In this document: positions 22,143-33,156 of the stretch, piece by piece | How the letters are laid out: every line of letters begins with the position of its first letter | Numbering within the stretch: position 1 is the stretch's first letter | Assembly (NCBI GenBank): GCA_907163375.1 | Contig: CAJQUW010007993.1 | Location: 186,001 to 250,000, forward strand | DNA length: 64,000 bases | Direction: 5' to 3' | Source: Prostheceraeus crozeri | Taxonomy: Eukaryota; Platyhelminthes; Polycladida; Euryleptidae | Made by a program: the position numbers and the translations under genes | Notes under the pieces: generated by a model | What the model saw: only the letters and a program-made list of their open reading frames with translations | Database searches by the model: none | What the model was told of the DNA's origin: nothing

Positions 22143-22359
22143 CGGGGCCCCGCATAAACTTATATGCGGCTGGCATTCTAAAATCAATACAGTAATGATA
22201 TGTGTAATAATAAGTAATACTGATAGTAATAGTAAAAACAAAAACAAAACGACCGCAAAAGACGGATACATCCAAAACAAACTAAAATATATGTGTGAAA
22301 TACTGAAATGGTATAACCAATAAAAAAATGTTTTAAGAAAACAGAGTTAATTATATTGT

Positions 22360-25131
22360 TTAAAATACGCACTGCGATGTCAGCTGCCTGGCTGAGAAAT
22401 ATCCAAACTTGACTAGAAAATTGTTATGACCGGTTAGGATTTTCTCAGTACATGCCTTCATTTTAGACTTACAATATCCTCTGCTGCTCATCACAAAAAG
22501 TGTCATATTAATTCGTTTAATTAGATCTTCAAGATGTGAGCAGATGCGACAATAACGTAAAACCTGGCCGGCAAATACATTAATTCCCATGTTATAAGGT
22601 ATTGCACTGTCTGGAAATGTCAACAGAACAACAGGGAAATCAAAATCTTCCACTTTATGATATATTGAGGTTCGAAGACCGTCACTACTAGATTGGAGTC
22701 TCACATCGAGGTAAACAACGGCTTTGTCATTGACTCCGTTTCTATCTGCAAGAAGCTCCATTGGGTAAATTTTCGGAATTAAGGTATTGAAATGCTTGTA
22801 ATTTATTACGCATATATCGTCTATATATCTCGAAGTGTTTGACAATAATTTAGCTAGTCCAAACTTTTTATTTTTAACCAATTGTTTCATAAAAGCAAAT
22901 TCGCAATTTAACAGAAACAAGTCGGCAAGTAAAGGACTGCAATTCCCTCCCATTGGTACTCCTCGAATTTGTCTGAACACGTAACCGGAAAAAGAAATGT
23001 AGACTTCAGACACTATAAAATCAATAGCCTTCTTAAAAGAGTCCACGTCATAACAAGAATACCCCTTATATTTGATTTTGGAGAAAAACGACTTCTCATA
23101 TCCTACACACAAGTATCTACGATTAGTGGAATTGAATGTGAGATCAAGGATGGAAAAAATATTATTCTTGATAGCACCTTGATCTAAGTTTGTATAAAGA
23201 GTAGAGAAGTCAAAAACTTGCATAGAGTGGACGTTCACGTTAGAAATATTCCTCAAAAAGTCTTGAGTCGAGGCTACACTCCAAAAATAAGAATAACCAG
23301 TATTACTCCTGATTGACTCACAGTATCTATGGAAATTTTCTCTTATCACTTTCAGACCTTTGTTGATATTCACCGATAACTTTTTAGTTGTACAATTTCT
23401 GGCTCCGGCAATGAATCTAAACTTATAAGGATTTTTATGCAATTTTGGAATCCAGAAAAGTTTTGGTAGTTTAAGGTCCTTGTCACTAACATTAATATTA
23501 AAGTTTGATTTCATATCTTTAACGTGTTTAGTAAGGACTTCCTTCTCAGAAATAAGCTCAGGTTTATAAGTTGCATTGCCTACTGCAGTGGAAGAATCTA
23601 TGTCAAAACCAAGCTCGTCCATCAGGATTTTCAGATAGAACTTTTTACATATGAAACTAAAGTTGTTGGATGCTTTATCGACAGGAACGACTATCAAGTT
23701 TTTATGGAGATCTTGCAACTCCTTATCAACACAAACGCTGCTGCCATTATCTTTCCCACCCAACTTCTTACCACGAAAGATACGGTGCTTTACTAACATC
23801 ATGACCCTGTTTTTCCAAATAGAGAAGTCATCAACTTTTAAGTGAAGGCGACTGGACACACGAGATATATGATTATCTATGGAATCGCTGATCTCTTTTT
23901 GAATGGATTTCCATGATATTGACCTAGACAATCTGTGTTTAGTGCCATACGCGAATATAGCTCTGAGACCTGGATCATTTATTATATCTAAATTACCGGT
24001 AAAAACATGCCCATAAGGCTCATAAACAAAACTGGTCATCGAGTCACAGCTGCAATCGCTCTGTAAAATGCCAACAACTTCCTGAATTGTCAGGCTATTA
24101 AGAAACTTATTATAATTGAAGAATTTCAAACAAATAGGGTTATTAAGCTTATGGTACACTTTGGGAGGATATAGATGTTTCGCTTTTTCTGGAACTAAAG
24201 CACAGACACTTTTATCATTAAATACAGAAGGTAAATGAAGTTTGTCAACTAAATGAGACTTGAAAGGAATCACTATATGCGTTTTGTCTTCGGTAGAGCT
24301 ATCCTTCTTGTTTCTATATAATTTACTATGAACATATGTTGTCAAAACGAAAGATAGGTCATTCGACTGATCAAGAAGCCTAGAATACATAATTTTAAGC
24401 ATGCTATCACTAATCGATTTCAAGCAATTATAGAAATGTCTTATTTTGTTGCTCTTCATCAACTCTTGAAGCTCCTTGAGAATATCCTCACAACTATTAG
24501 ATGGAGGATATTTCTTTCTACCCGACTTCCTAAGGCCATGGCTTCTCTTACGTCTGCTAATAGGAGAACTAAAAAATGAAAATGAATTTGCAGTGTTCTG
24601 AGAGGCGCAACCTCCGCCTAACACTCTGTCATTCAAACCCAAAGGATGCAAGGTGTTCAGCGTTCTTATATGAAAATCTTCCTTACTGTTAAGCTCGAAG
24701 GCAATTTCTGTATCAGATTTATTACGAACATCGACAAAGTCAATAATTTGTATACTTACATCATCCCAACTGTGATTAGAACTATTAAAATGATTACTTA
24801 AATACGTATTGAGATGATTCTTTTGAACAGACTGCCGATGCCCATTAAGTCTACAATGTAATGGCTGTTTTGTCTGTCCAACATACTGGACCCCACATGA
24901 TTGACATGTGATCAAATATATTACATGTCTACTCTTACACGAGAAACTACTAGGATAATTTAAAACGAACCGTCTGCCGGTACTAAAACTCTTAAAAGTA
25001 GTATTAGTGTCAAGAGATTTACAACATAGGCATCTTTTGCTGCCACAGACATCAACACTACTGACGCATGTGGAGGGCGCTATCCACTCCTTCGCATTAA
25101 CGTCATACACTTTAGCTTGCATTATATCCAT
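22360..25131 (-). CDS. Penelope-like ORF: GIY-YIG endonuclease plus reverse transcriptase
   Basis: 923 codons, no breaks. Residues 30-40 hold a Cys cluster (CGSKRCLCC). The GIY-YIG nuclease spans about 67-165: VIYLITC, VQYVGQT, catalytic Arg in LHCRLNGHR and a Glu/Asn region near EDFHIRTLNT. A linker with a CxC motif (DCSCD) is at 359-363. RT motifs are LPKLFWIPKLHK (555-566), FRFIAGARN, DFSTLYTNL (641-649), RGVPMGGNCSPLLADLF (723-739) and RYIDDICVI (768-776). RTs of this group are related to telomerase RT. The ATG at 25131 gives MDIMQAKV; no upstream in-frame extension was noted. The enzyme should nick target DNA and copy the element RNA. Canonical Penelope proteins carry the nuclease at the C-terminus; here it is N-terminal. 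Confidence 0.93.
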   Translation of the reverse strand: MDIMQAKVYDVNAKEWIAPSTCVSSVDVCGSKRCLCCKSLDTNTTFKSFSTGRRFVLNYPSSFSCKSRHVIYLITCQSCGVQYVGQTKQPLHCRLNGHRQSVQKNHLNTYLSNHFNSSNHSWDDVSIQIIDFVDVRNKSDTEIAFELNSKEDFHIRTLNTLHPLGLNDRVLGGGCASQNTANSFSFFSSPISRRKRSHGLRKSGRKKYPPSNSCEDILKELQELMKSNKIRHFYNCLKSISDSMLKIMYSRLLDQSNDLSFVLTTYVHSKLYRNKKDSSTEDKTHIVIPFKSHLVDKLHLPSVFNDKSVCALVPEKAKHLYPPKVYHKLNNPICLKFFNYNKFLNSLTIQEVVGILQSDCSCDSMTSFVYEPYGHVFTGNLDIINDPGLRAIFAYGTKHRLSRSISWKSIQKEISDSIDNHISRVSSRLHLKVDDFSIWKNRVMMLVKHRIFRGKKLGGKDNGSSVCVDKELQDLHKNLIVVPVDKASNNFSFICKKFYLKILMDELGFDIDSSTAVGNATYKPELISEKEVLTKHVKDMKSNFNINVSDKDLKLPKLFWIPKLHKNPYKFRFIAGARNCTTKKLSVNINKGLKVIRENFHRYCESIRSNTGYSYFWSVASTQDFLRNISNVNVHSMQVFDFSTLYTNLDQGAIKNNIFSILDLTFNSTNRRYLCVGYEKSFFSKIKYKGYSCYDVDSFKKAIDFIVSEVYISFSGYVFRQIRGVPMGGNCSPLLADLFLLNCEFAFMKQLVKNKKFGLAKLLSNTSRYIDDICVINYKHFNTLIPKIYPMELLADRNGVNDKAVVYLDVRLQSSSDGLRTSIYHKVEDFDFPVVLLTFPDSAIPYNMGINVFAGQVLRYCRICSHLEDLIKRINMTLFVMSSRGYCKSKMKACTEKILTGHNNFLVKFGYFSARQLTSQCVF

Positions 25132-25204
25132 ATTTCAAATGCCAGGACCCCATACTAAGCAAGGAATCCTTTCAGAGGTTGGACTTTAGATCCTTGCTAT
25201 CTAA

Positions 25205-25340
25205 TTGGTACTTAGACCTAACACAACTACCGATGTCATTAATAAACCGCTATAAGAATGTGAGGCTTTCGCCTGCCAGCAGAGGTCCAGTAGCGGGGTC
25301 ATAAACCACCAGCATCTGCAGACTTACTGTGTTAGCAATT
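25205..25340. other. Spacer between the two Penelope-like copies
   Basis: 136 bp present only here. In the minus-strand sense it precedes copy 1, so it may be extra 5' sequence of copy 1 that copy 2 lacks, as expected for the partial tandem arrangements of Penelope-like elements. No ORF. Confidence 0.45.
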
Positions 25341-25971
25341 GAAGCTGGGACATTCCCATAACGACGTCTACATGTTTCATAATTTTAATAAACTTATAGT
25401 TAATAAGACTTAAGGTTTGTCCTTAAGAGGACAGGTGGTGCGTTCCCACCGGCAGACATTAAACGTTCAAGGCGCGTCAAACTTTTGACTATCCTAGGAC
25501 TACATTTTAGAGCCAAACTTGACGAGATCGGTGTGGAGGACCTTCCCACTAGTCCATTTTTCACTCAGCGCTTCTAAAGCGGGGCTGGACCTTACCCCTA
25601 ATGGTCCTCTGACTTGTGATCCTCGACAAATGCATGAATGCATGAAGGTCTTTAAGCACAAAGACTTGACGGATCTGATTGCGTGCCGGGCGGACCTACC
25701 CGGGGGTCCATAACATAGCGCTATACGGGCTGGACTTCACCCTTAAGTGTACGAGATCGTACAAGGCCGCTTAACAAGTGATCTCCTTGGTCAAAGTTTT
25801 AGGCTCGATCGATTAGGAACTTATATATAAATAGACACTTAGTAATCACCATGTCAACCCCATGGAGACCAGTAACCGACACAGTCCATTCATCACAATA
25901 GGGCAGTTAGCGATAAAAAAAAACAAAAAAAAAACAACGTTAAAACAAATAAAACAATAGCCAGTCGTCAG

Positions 25972-26029
25972 CAGGTACCCGCCTGGTCGCGTTTCGGCCC
26001 CTCTACCTGAACGCTCAAGCCCAGGCGGG
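25972..26029 (-). other. Pseudoknot RNA motif, copy 2
   Basis: Identical to the copy 1 motif at 22085-22142 (offset 3887), with helix A, helix B and the loop-to-downstream pairing all intact. Confidence 0.7.
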
Positions 26030-26245
26030 CGGGGCCCCGCATAAACTTATATGCGGCTGGCATTCTAAAATCAATACAGTAATGATATGTGTAATAATAA
26101 GTAATACTGATAGTAATAGTAAAAACAAAAACAAAACGACCGCAAAAGACGGATACATCCAAAACAAACTAAAATATATGTGTGAAATACTGAAATGGTA
26201 TAACCAATAAAAAAATTTTTAAGAAAACAGAGTTAATTATATTGT

Positions 26246-29017
26246 TTAAAATGCGCACTGCGATGTCAGCTGCCTGGCTGAGAAATATCCAAACTTGACT
26301 AGAAAATTGTTATGACCGGTTAGGATTTTCTCAGTACATGCCTTCATTTTAGACTTACAATATCCTCTGCTGCTCATCACAAAAAGTGTCATATTAATTC
26401 GTTTAATTAGATCTTCAAGATGTGAGCAGATGCGACAATAACGTAAAACCTGGCCGGCAAATACATTAATTCCCATGTTATAAGGTATTGCACTGTCTGG
26501 AAATGTCAACAGAACAACAGGGAAATCAAAATCTTCCACTTTATGATATATTGAGGTTCGAAGACCGTCACTACTAGATTGGAGTCTCACATCGAGGTAA
26601 ACAACGGCTTTGTCATTGACTCCGTTTCTATCTGCAAGAAGCTCCATTGGGTAAATTTTCGGAATTAAGGTATTGAAATGCTTGTAATTTATTACGCATA
26701 TATCGTCTATATATCTCGAAGTGTTTGACAATAATTTAGCTAGTCCAAACTTTTTATTTTTAACCAATTGTTTCATAAAAGCAAATTCGCAATTTAACAG
26801 AAACAAGTCGGCAAGTAAAGGACTGCAATTCCCTCCCATTGGTACTCCTCGAATTTGTCTGAACACGTAACCGGAAAAAGAAATGTAGACTTCAGACACT
26901 ATAAAATCAATAGCCTTCTTAAAAGAGTCCACGTCATAACAAGAATACCCCTTATATTTGATTTTGGAGAAAAACGACTTCTCATATCCTACACACAAGT
27001 ATCTACGATTAGTGGAATTGAATGTGAGATCAAGGATGGAAAAAATATTATTCTTGATAGCACCTTGATCTAAGTTTGTATAAAGAGTAGAGAAGTCAAA
27101 AACTTGCATAGAGTGGACGTTCACGTTAGAAATATTCCTCAAAAAGTCTTGAGTCGAGGCTACACTCCAAAAATAAGAATAACCAGTATTACTCCTGATT
27201 GACTCACAGTATCTATGGAAATTTTCTCTTATCACTTTCAGACCTTTGTTGATATTCACCGATAACTTTTTAGTTGTACAATTTCTGGCTCCGGCAATGA
27301 ATCTAAACTTATAAGGATTTTTATGCAATTTTGGAATCCAGAAAAGTTTTGGTAGTTTAAGGTCCTTGTCACTAACATTAATATTAAAGTTTGATTTCAT
27401 ATCTTTAACGTGTTTAGTAAGGACTTCCTTCTCAGAAATAAGCTCAGGTTTATAAGTTGCATTGCCTACTGCAGTGGAAGAATCTATGTCAAAACCAAGC
27501 TCGTCCATCAGGATTTTCAGATAGAACTTTTTACATATGAAACTAAAGTTGTTGGATGCTTTATCGACAGGAACGACTATCAAGTTTTTATGGAGATCTT
27601 GCAACTCCTTATCAACACAAACGCTGCTGCCATTATCTTTCCCACCCAACTTCTTACCACGAAAGATGCGGTGCTTTACTAACATCATGACCCTGTTTTT
27701 CCAAATAGAGAAGTCATCAACTTTTAAGTGAAGGCGACTGGACACACGAGATATATGATTATCTATGGAATCGCTGATCTCTTTTTGAATGGATTTCCAT
27801 GATATTGACCTAGACAATCTGTGTTTAGTGCCATACGCGAATATAGCTCTGAGACCTGGATCATTTATTATATCTAAATTACCGGTAAAAACATGCCCAT
27901 AAGGCTCATAAACAAAACTGGTCATCGAGTCACAGCTGCAATCGCTCTGTAAAATGCCAACAACTTCCTGAATTGTCAGGCTATTAAGAAACTTATTATA
28001 ATTGAAGAATTTCAAACAAATAGGGTTATTAAGCTTATGGTACACTTTGGGAGGATATAGATGTTTCGCTTTTTCTGGAACTAAAGCACAGACACTTTTA
28101 TCATTAAATACAGAAGGTAAATGAAGTTTGTCAACTAAATGAGACTTGAAAGGAATCACTATATGCGTTTTGTCTTCGGTAGAGCTATCCTTCTTGTTTC
28201 TATATAATTTACTATGAACATATGTTGTCAAAACGAAAGATAGGTCATTCGACTGATCAAGAAGCCTAGAATACATAATTTTAAGCATGCTATCACTAAT
28301 CGATTTCAAGCAATTATAGAAATGTCTTATTTTGTTGCTCTTCATCAACTCTTGAAGCTCCTTGAGAATATCCTCACAACTATTAGATGGAGGATATTTC
28401 TTTCTACCCGACTTCCTAAGGCCATGGCTTCTCTTACGTCTGCTAATAGGAGAACTAAAAAATGAAAATGAATTTGCAGTGTTCTGAGAGGCGCAACCTC
28501 CGCCTAACACTCTGTCATTCAAACCCAAAGGATGCAAGGTGTTCAGCGTTCTTATATGAAAATCTTCCTTACTGTTAAGCTCGAAGGCAATTTCTGTATC
28601 AGATTTATTACGAACATCGACAAAGTCAATAATTTGTATACTTACATCATCCCAACTGTGATTAGAACTATTAAAATGATTACTTAAATACGTATTGAGA
28701 TGATTCTTTTGAACAGACTGCCGATGCCCATTAAGTCTACAATGTAATGGCTGTTTTGTCTGTCCAACATACTGGACCCCACATGATTGACATGTGATCA
28801 AATATATTACATGTCTACTCTTACACGAGAAACTACTAGGATAATTTAAAACGAACCGTCTGCCGGTACTAAAACTCTTAAAAGTAGTATTAGTGTCAAG
28901 AGATTTACAACATAGGCATCTTTTGCTGCCACAGACATCAACACTACTGACGCATGTGGAGGGCGCTATCCACTCCTTCGCATTAACGTCATACACTTTA
29001 GCTTGCATTATATCCAT
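26246..29017 (-). CDS. Penelope-like ORF, copy 2 (GIY-YIG endonuclease plus RT)
   Basis: 923 codons with the same motifs and positions as copy 1 (GIY-YIG near 67-165, CxC at 360-362, YIDD at 769-772). The only coding change I see is Val to Ala at the penultimate residue, plus a silent change near residue 450. Both copies being open argues for a recent and probably still capable source element. The tandem arrangement also means the upstream copy could supply a promoter (pseudo-LTR) to the other. Confidence 0.93.
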   Translation of the reverse strand: MDIMQAKVYDVNAKEWIAPSTCVSSVDVCGSKRCLCCKSLDTNTTFKSFSTGRRFVLNYPSSFSCKSRHVIYLITCQSCGVQYVGQTKQPLHCRLNGHRQSVQKNHLNTYLSNHFNSSNHSWDDVSIQIIDFVDVRNKSDTEIAFELNSKEDFHIRTLNTLHPLGLNDRVLGGGCASQNTANSFSFFSSPISRRKRSHGLRKSGRKKYPPSNSCEDILKELQELMKSNKIRHFYNCLKSISDSMLKIMYSRLLDQSNDLSFVLTTYVHSKLYRNKKDSSTEDKTHIVIPFKSHLVDKLHLPSVFNDKSVCALVPEKAKHLYPPKVYHKLNNPICLKFFNYNKFLNSLTIQEVVGILQSDCSCDSMTSFVYEPYGHVFTGNLDIINDPGLRAIFAYGTKHRLSRSISWKSIQKEISDSIDNHISRVSSRLHLKVDDFSIWKNRVMMLVKHRIFRGKKLGGKDNGSSVCVDKELQDLHKNLIVVPVDKASNNFSFICKKFYLKILMDELGFDIDSSTAVGNATYKPELISEKEVLTKHVKDMKSNFNINVSDKDLKLPKLFWIPKLHKNPYKFRFIAGARNCTTKKLSVNINKGLKVIRENFHRYCESIRSNTGYSYFWSVASTQDFLRNISNVNVHSMQVFDFSTLYTNLDQGAIKNNIFSILDLTFNSTNRRYLCVGYEKSFFSKIKYKGYSCYDVDSFKKAIDFIVSEVYISFSGYVFRQIRGVPMGGNCSPLLADLFLLNCEFAFMKQLVKNKKFGLAKLLSNTSRYIDDICVINYKHFNTLIPKIYPMELLADRNGVNDKAVVYLDVRLQSSSDGLRTSIYHKVEDFDFPVVLLTFPDSAIPYNMGINVFAGQVLRYCRICSHLEDLIKRINMTLFVMSSRGYCKSKMKACTEKILTGHNNFLVKFGYFSARQLTSQCAF

Positions 29018-29462
29018 ATTTCAAATGCCAGGACCCCATACTAAGCAAGGAATCCTTTCAGAGGTTGGACTTTAGATCCTTGCTATCTAACACAGATGAG
29101 TGTTTGTTAACCCATTAGCTCCCATTGTTACACTTGTGGAACAATTTTTTAAAATGATGCAATACATTCAAAACTTTATCACATTCTTTAACTGCCTTAC
29201 TACAACACTTTGAACGTTTCATAGAATATATTTTATGCGCACTTTGAATTATCTGTGTGTTTGTTTTATTGCAAGCGCAGATTGAAATTTTCAAATTCCG
29301 GCAATTTTCGATTCATTTTTCAATTGGATATCATCTGACATTGAACGAGCCGTGAGTAATTTTTCTTGTGTCATTTACTGTTCATAAGGTAGTTTATTAC
29401 ATATTACCAGTCAGTTTCATGAAATGATATCTTATGTGTGTATGATGAAGTAAATAAGACAA

Positions 29463-29497
29463 TGTTCCACAAGTGGAACACTGGGATCTTCTGACTA
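29463..29497 (+). repeat. piggyBac subterminal repeat, left copy
   Basis: TGTTCCACAAGTGGAACA (an 18-bp palindrome) followed by CTGGGATCTTCTGACTA. The same unit occurs twice, in opposite orientations, near the right end. A half-site CTTGTGGAACA lies closer to the left terminus near 29132. Probably transposase-binding sites. Confidence 0.7.
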
Positions 29498-30108
29498 TAG
29501 AGATTCACATGAGTATATGCGGCTAGCTTGATATTTTTGTGCCGCTGATATAGTAGCAATATCTGTTCTGCTTTATTGTAGGATCCAGATTATGGAATTA
29601 ACAATGTCAAAATATCCAATTCTCATTGTTCTGATATTTATTCAAAGTAATCTATCCATGGTTTCTTCATTTTCACCCAGGCGAAAACCTTGATTTTGAA
29701 AAAAATGTAGGGTTCGAAACAGCAACGTTATGGAGCGTAGGCTGTCGTGCAAGCCCCTGTGCTACTGACACTTACGTTCGACGATATTCGCACACGCAAT
29801 ATCACGTACACGGCAAAGGATGTCTGGTTACTTCAATCATTTCAGTAGTAGTTCTATATTCTGGAACAAATTGTACGCGTTTGTGAAGGATATTGCATGA
29901 TAATCAAAAAGCCTAGGCCGAAGCCGAATGTCATTATTTCGTATTCGAAAGCTTTTATCGGACCGCTTTACATAGTTTTGGCCTCTATCTGGGACTCCTG
30001 TTTTATTTTCCAAGTAATGTGTAGGCTTACCTGTAGTACGAGTAGGCCCTAAAAGCTCCAGATTATTAGATCTACAGAGTAAACCATTGGTTTTTTTTAT
30101 TTACAGAT

Positions 30109-31909
30109 GCCAAAGCTTTTCTCTGTGGAAGCAGCAGCCGAAATGATTACCTCCGCCGATTCGGATGCAGAATTAGATGATATTGAAATCGTTATTTTGC
30201 CCCTGAAAATGTAAACTGTGCGACTGATGAGGTAGACATCAATGACGATTCTCTCGGAGATGTCGAAGTTCGGGATGTTCCTGGGTTTGTCGAGCTACAC
30301 CATGCTTGTGAAGATATGCCGCAAACTTCGGACTCAACAGACCAGCCCTCGAAAAGCGGCGGCGACAATCCAAACCCAATTGGAAAAAGGTGAAAGTCTG
30401 AAGAAAAGTAGGATTTCAACAGAACAAGTCTCTGAACCTCCCAGTCTTCAAGAAACATATCCGATGCTGTCTACATTGGATCCCATCGATATGTACAAAT
30501 TGTTCTTTGGTGACAAGTTGCTAGATCTTTGCGTCGATGAGACAAATAAGTACGCATTTCAAAAAGGCGATCATCATTTTACCGTTTCAAAAAACAGAGA
30601 TGCAAACATTCTTAGGAATTCTTCTTCTAAGTGGCTACAATACTCTGCCAAATGAAAGACTTTATTGGAGCACTAACGAAGATGTGGGAGTGCCAGTTGT
30701 ATATGAAAAATGTGCAGGAACAGATTCCAAGATATGAAACGCTTTTTTCACTTGTCCGATAACGCATGCCTCGATCCAAGCGATAAGCTTGCAAAATTAC
30801 GACCTTTTCTAGATATTTTTCAAAGGAATTTGCTGCAGTTCGGTGTATTTGAAAGAGACTTGAGTCTGGACGAACAGATGGTCCCATACTACGGAAAGTA
30901 CAGCTGCAAAATGTGCATAAAAGGAAAGCCAGTCAAATTTGGCTTCAAGATTTGGGTGCTTGGGTCTTCAAGTGGATTTCCTTTCAAATTTCAAGTCTAT
31001 ACCGGAAAGAAAACAATACACTGCATGTACCTTTGGGAGAGCAAGTAGTGCTGAATTTGACGGAGTGCCTCGATTTAAAGGAGGAACACACCCTCTACAT
31101 GTATCGCTTCTTCAGCTCCACTAGCCTTTTTCGAAAGCTGAAGACCGAGCACAATTTGCGATGTACGGGAACGGTCATGGAAAATCGCACTGAGCATTGT
31201 CCTTTGATGTCAAAGCAAGAAATCAAAACGCAACCGAGAGGGCACCACTCTTGTTTCAATGATGGTCAGGTCGTTGTATGCCAGTGTAATGATAACAGAC
31301 CAGTAGTAGCTGTGAGCAACTTTGAAGCCGTCTCTAAGCTCCAAGCGGCAAACCGATGGGAGTCAAAGGAGAAGAAGAGGTCATCTATTCCCTTACCTTT
31401 TCTCATCCACCGGTATAATAAAAATATGGGCGGCGTCGCTTTACTCGATCGATTCTTGAGCGAATACAGACCACAAATGAGGAACAAGAAGTGTGGCGGT
31501 CGTTGTGGGATGGAGACTGCACCGGGCTGTCAACGGAAACCTCTCACATCTCGATTTTAGAAGGTAAGTAGGCCTATAATCATGCGTCTCAGAAGACATA
31601 CTAGTAATATGCTTAGATTTCGCAATGGAATGCACGTGCGTATAAAAAGCAGGCCCATATCTTTTGGATTTCAGGAACATCGTGAGCACACTCCTTGCTC
31701 AGACGCTGAAACGAGCACGCCGATCAGGACCGTCAACACCGATCAAGGAGGAGCGAAGATCTTTCAGCGGCTATTTGCCCATACCAGCCGGTCGGCAATC
31801 CCGTTGCAAGTTGTGCAAAAAGAACACAAAAATCTTATGTCGAAAGTGCGGCGTAATGCTACATTCGCATTGCTTTATCGTCTTCCACACCTTTTCTTGA
31901 TTCATCTCT
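30109..31909 (+). pseudogene. piggyBac transposase, decayed
   Basis: Fragments in three frames follow the piggyBac order. An acidic N-terminus (MPKLFSVEAAAEMI) is followed by a shift near 30200. DPIDMYKLFFGDKLLDL then begins the DDE_Tnp_1_7 domain, and FKRFF-like MKRFFHLSD follows after two shifts. SLDEQMVPYYGK carries the first catalytic Asp. The second site reads TLYMYRFFSS, Tyr where Asp is expected, and the third reads MGGVALLDRF, Ala where the first Asp of GGVDxxD is expected. A probable GT-AG intron (31564-31672) leads to the C-terminal Cys/His finger (CKLCKKN, CRKCGVMLHSHC). Frameshifts plus two lost catalytic residues make it inactive. Confidence 0.88.
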
Positions 31910-32110
31910 GATGACATCTGACAGTTTGAAGCAAGCAGCGTAAACAAATATACTCAGATTTTGGAAATTTGCAAATTCTAAGAAAAAATTTGGACCTAGC
32001 ATTTCCAAAATAGGCACAATAAGCAACAGAAACTCTTCTGGTGGTCGTTGTATATATGTGGCAAAGTATTCATGAGAACGCTACAAAAGAATTACGAGAG
32101 AAAAAGACTG

Positions 32111-32199
32111 TGTTCCACTTGTGGAACATTGGGATCTTCTGACTAAATGACTGAAGCCAGATAATAGTCAGAAGATCCCAATGTTCCACAAGTGGAACA
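32111..32199. repeat. piggyBac subterminal repeats, right pair (hairpin)
   Basis: Two 35-bp copies of the subterminal unit, 32111-32145 and 32165-32199, are exact reverse complements with a 19-bp spacer. Each contains the palindrome TGTTCCACNNGTGGAACA. The arrangement differs from the single copy at the left end. Confidence 0.8.
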
Positions 32200-32336
32200 T
32201 GTCTGTAAATCTGATACTCTATGTATCATATTCAAAGTTTGAGGAAATACTGCTTATTTAGTCCATAATTACTCTATTCTTGCAAAAAAATCATTGAAAT
32301 TTCATCGGCTTCTGTATTCGGGATCTAATGGGTTAA

Positions 32337-33156
32337 ATTAGCAATTCGATGGGTTGCTTTTGGTTTCATGCTCAACCTTAAGAGTATTTTCTTAAGCGTG
32401 ATCATATCACAGGCAACCTGCCACTGGCAGAGCAAAATCACATAATCAAAGACAATGATTTCAATTAACTTTGAAAGATGTGTCCACATCACTTTTGAGT
32501 TTCAAGAAATGAAACATGAACTTAGTGATCGAATCATAAAATCAAGCCGGTGAAAATTGAATTAGAAACGTGAAATTTCAGCCAACGAATGATATCGCGA
32601 CTCTTTCAAGAAGACTTTCATTGCAATACAATTCATGAAATTCCCTTGATAATCAGCTTGATTTCCGTCTATTCAGGATGCTTTTCAGCAAATATTCATT
32701 CCTTTTGATATCTAACTTGTTTCATACTTCTTATAGGAGAGTCATCTCGGTAGTATATAAATTGGCAAATTTTGACTTTTTTCAAAAGTCCTCAAATAAT
32801 ATAATATAATATTAACCTCCGCAAAAAACTGAATCTTTTGATATAAAAATTTTCACTGTATACAGATACTTTTTTGAGTCGACACTATACCTACTTTATG
32901 AAATGAAACAAGAATTTAGTTAATCATGAAATCATTCCGATGAGAACTGAGTTAGAAACTTGACATTTCAGCCAAGAAAGCACGAATAATATCGCGACTT
33001 TTTCATTAAGACTTTCACAATAACACGGATCATGAAATTCCCTATAATCAGCTTGATTTCAGCTTTGTTAGGATGCTTATCATCAAATATTCATTCCCTT
33101 TGATATCCAACTTGTTTCATACACCACTTCTATCGGACAGTCATCTCGGTAGTGAT
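32337..33156. repeat. Non-coding; two diverged direct repeats of about 250 bp
   Basis: About 32505-32755 and 32900-33155 share sequence in the same order (ATATCGCGACT, ATCAGCTTGATTTC, AACTTGTTTCATAC, CAGTCATCTCGGTAG), with an offset near 395 bp. No coding signal. Possibly an old satellite or element end outside the Polinton. Confidence 0.6.

Larger units (their letters stand above)
21453..25204 (-). mobile_element. Penelope-like element, copy 1 (N-terminal GIY-YIG type)
   Basis: The same 3.75-kb sequence occurs at 25341-29090, in the same orientation. Identity starts at GAAGCTGGGACATTCCC and ends at TCCTTGCTATCTAA in both copies. I spotted only a few differences: a C/T at 21910, a poly(A) length change near 22030, a small indel near 22330 and two substitutions in the ORF. 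The copies are therefore very young. Domain order (endonuclease before RT) and a CxC linker place it with the permuted Penelope-like group described as Naiad. Confidence 0.9.
25341..29090 (-). mobile_element. Penelope-like element, copy 2
   Basis: Direct repeat of copy 1, with an offset of 3888 bp at the left end and 3886 at the right. It ends at 29090, 16 bp before the TTAA of the piggyBac element. Contains its own intact ORF and pseudoknot motif (25972-26029). Confidence 0.9.
29107..32336 (+). mobile_element. piggyBac transposon with TTAA target duplications
   Basis: Element 29111-32332 (3222 bp) between TTAA at 29107-29110 and 32333-32336. Termini are CCCATTAGCTCCC on the left and GGGATCTAATGGG on the right: an 8-bp perfect inverted repeat (CCCATTAG/CTAATGGG) followed by imperfect pairing. 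Subterminal copies of a palindromic word lie at both ends. It contains one decayed transposase gene. The first 1 kb is non-coding and the gene starts after a probable 5'UTR intron acceptor (ATTTACAG just before 30109). Confidence 0.95.
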
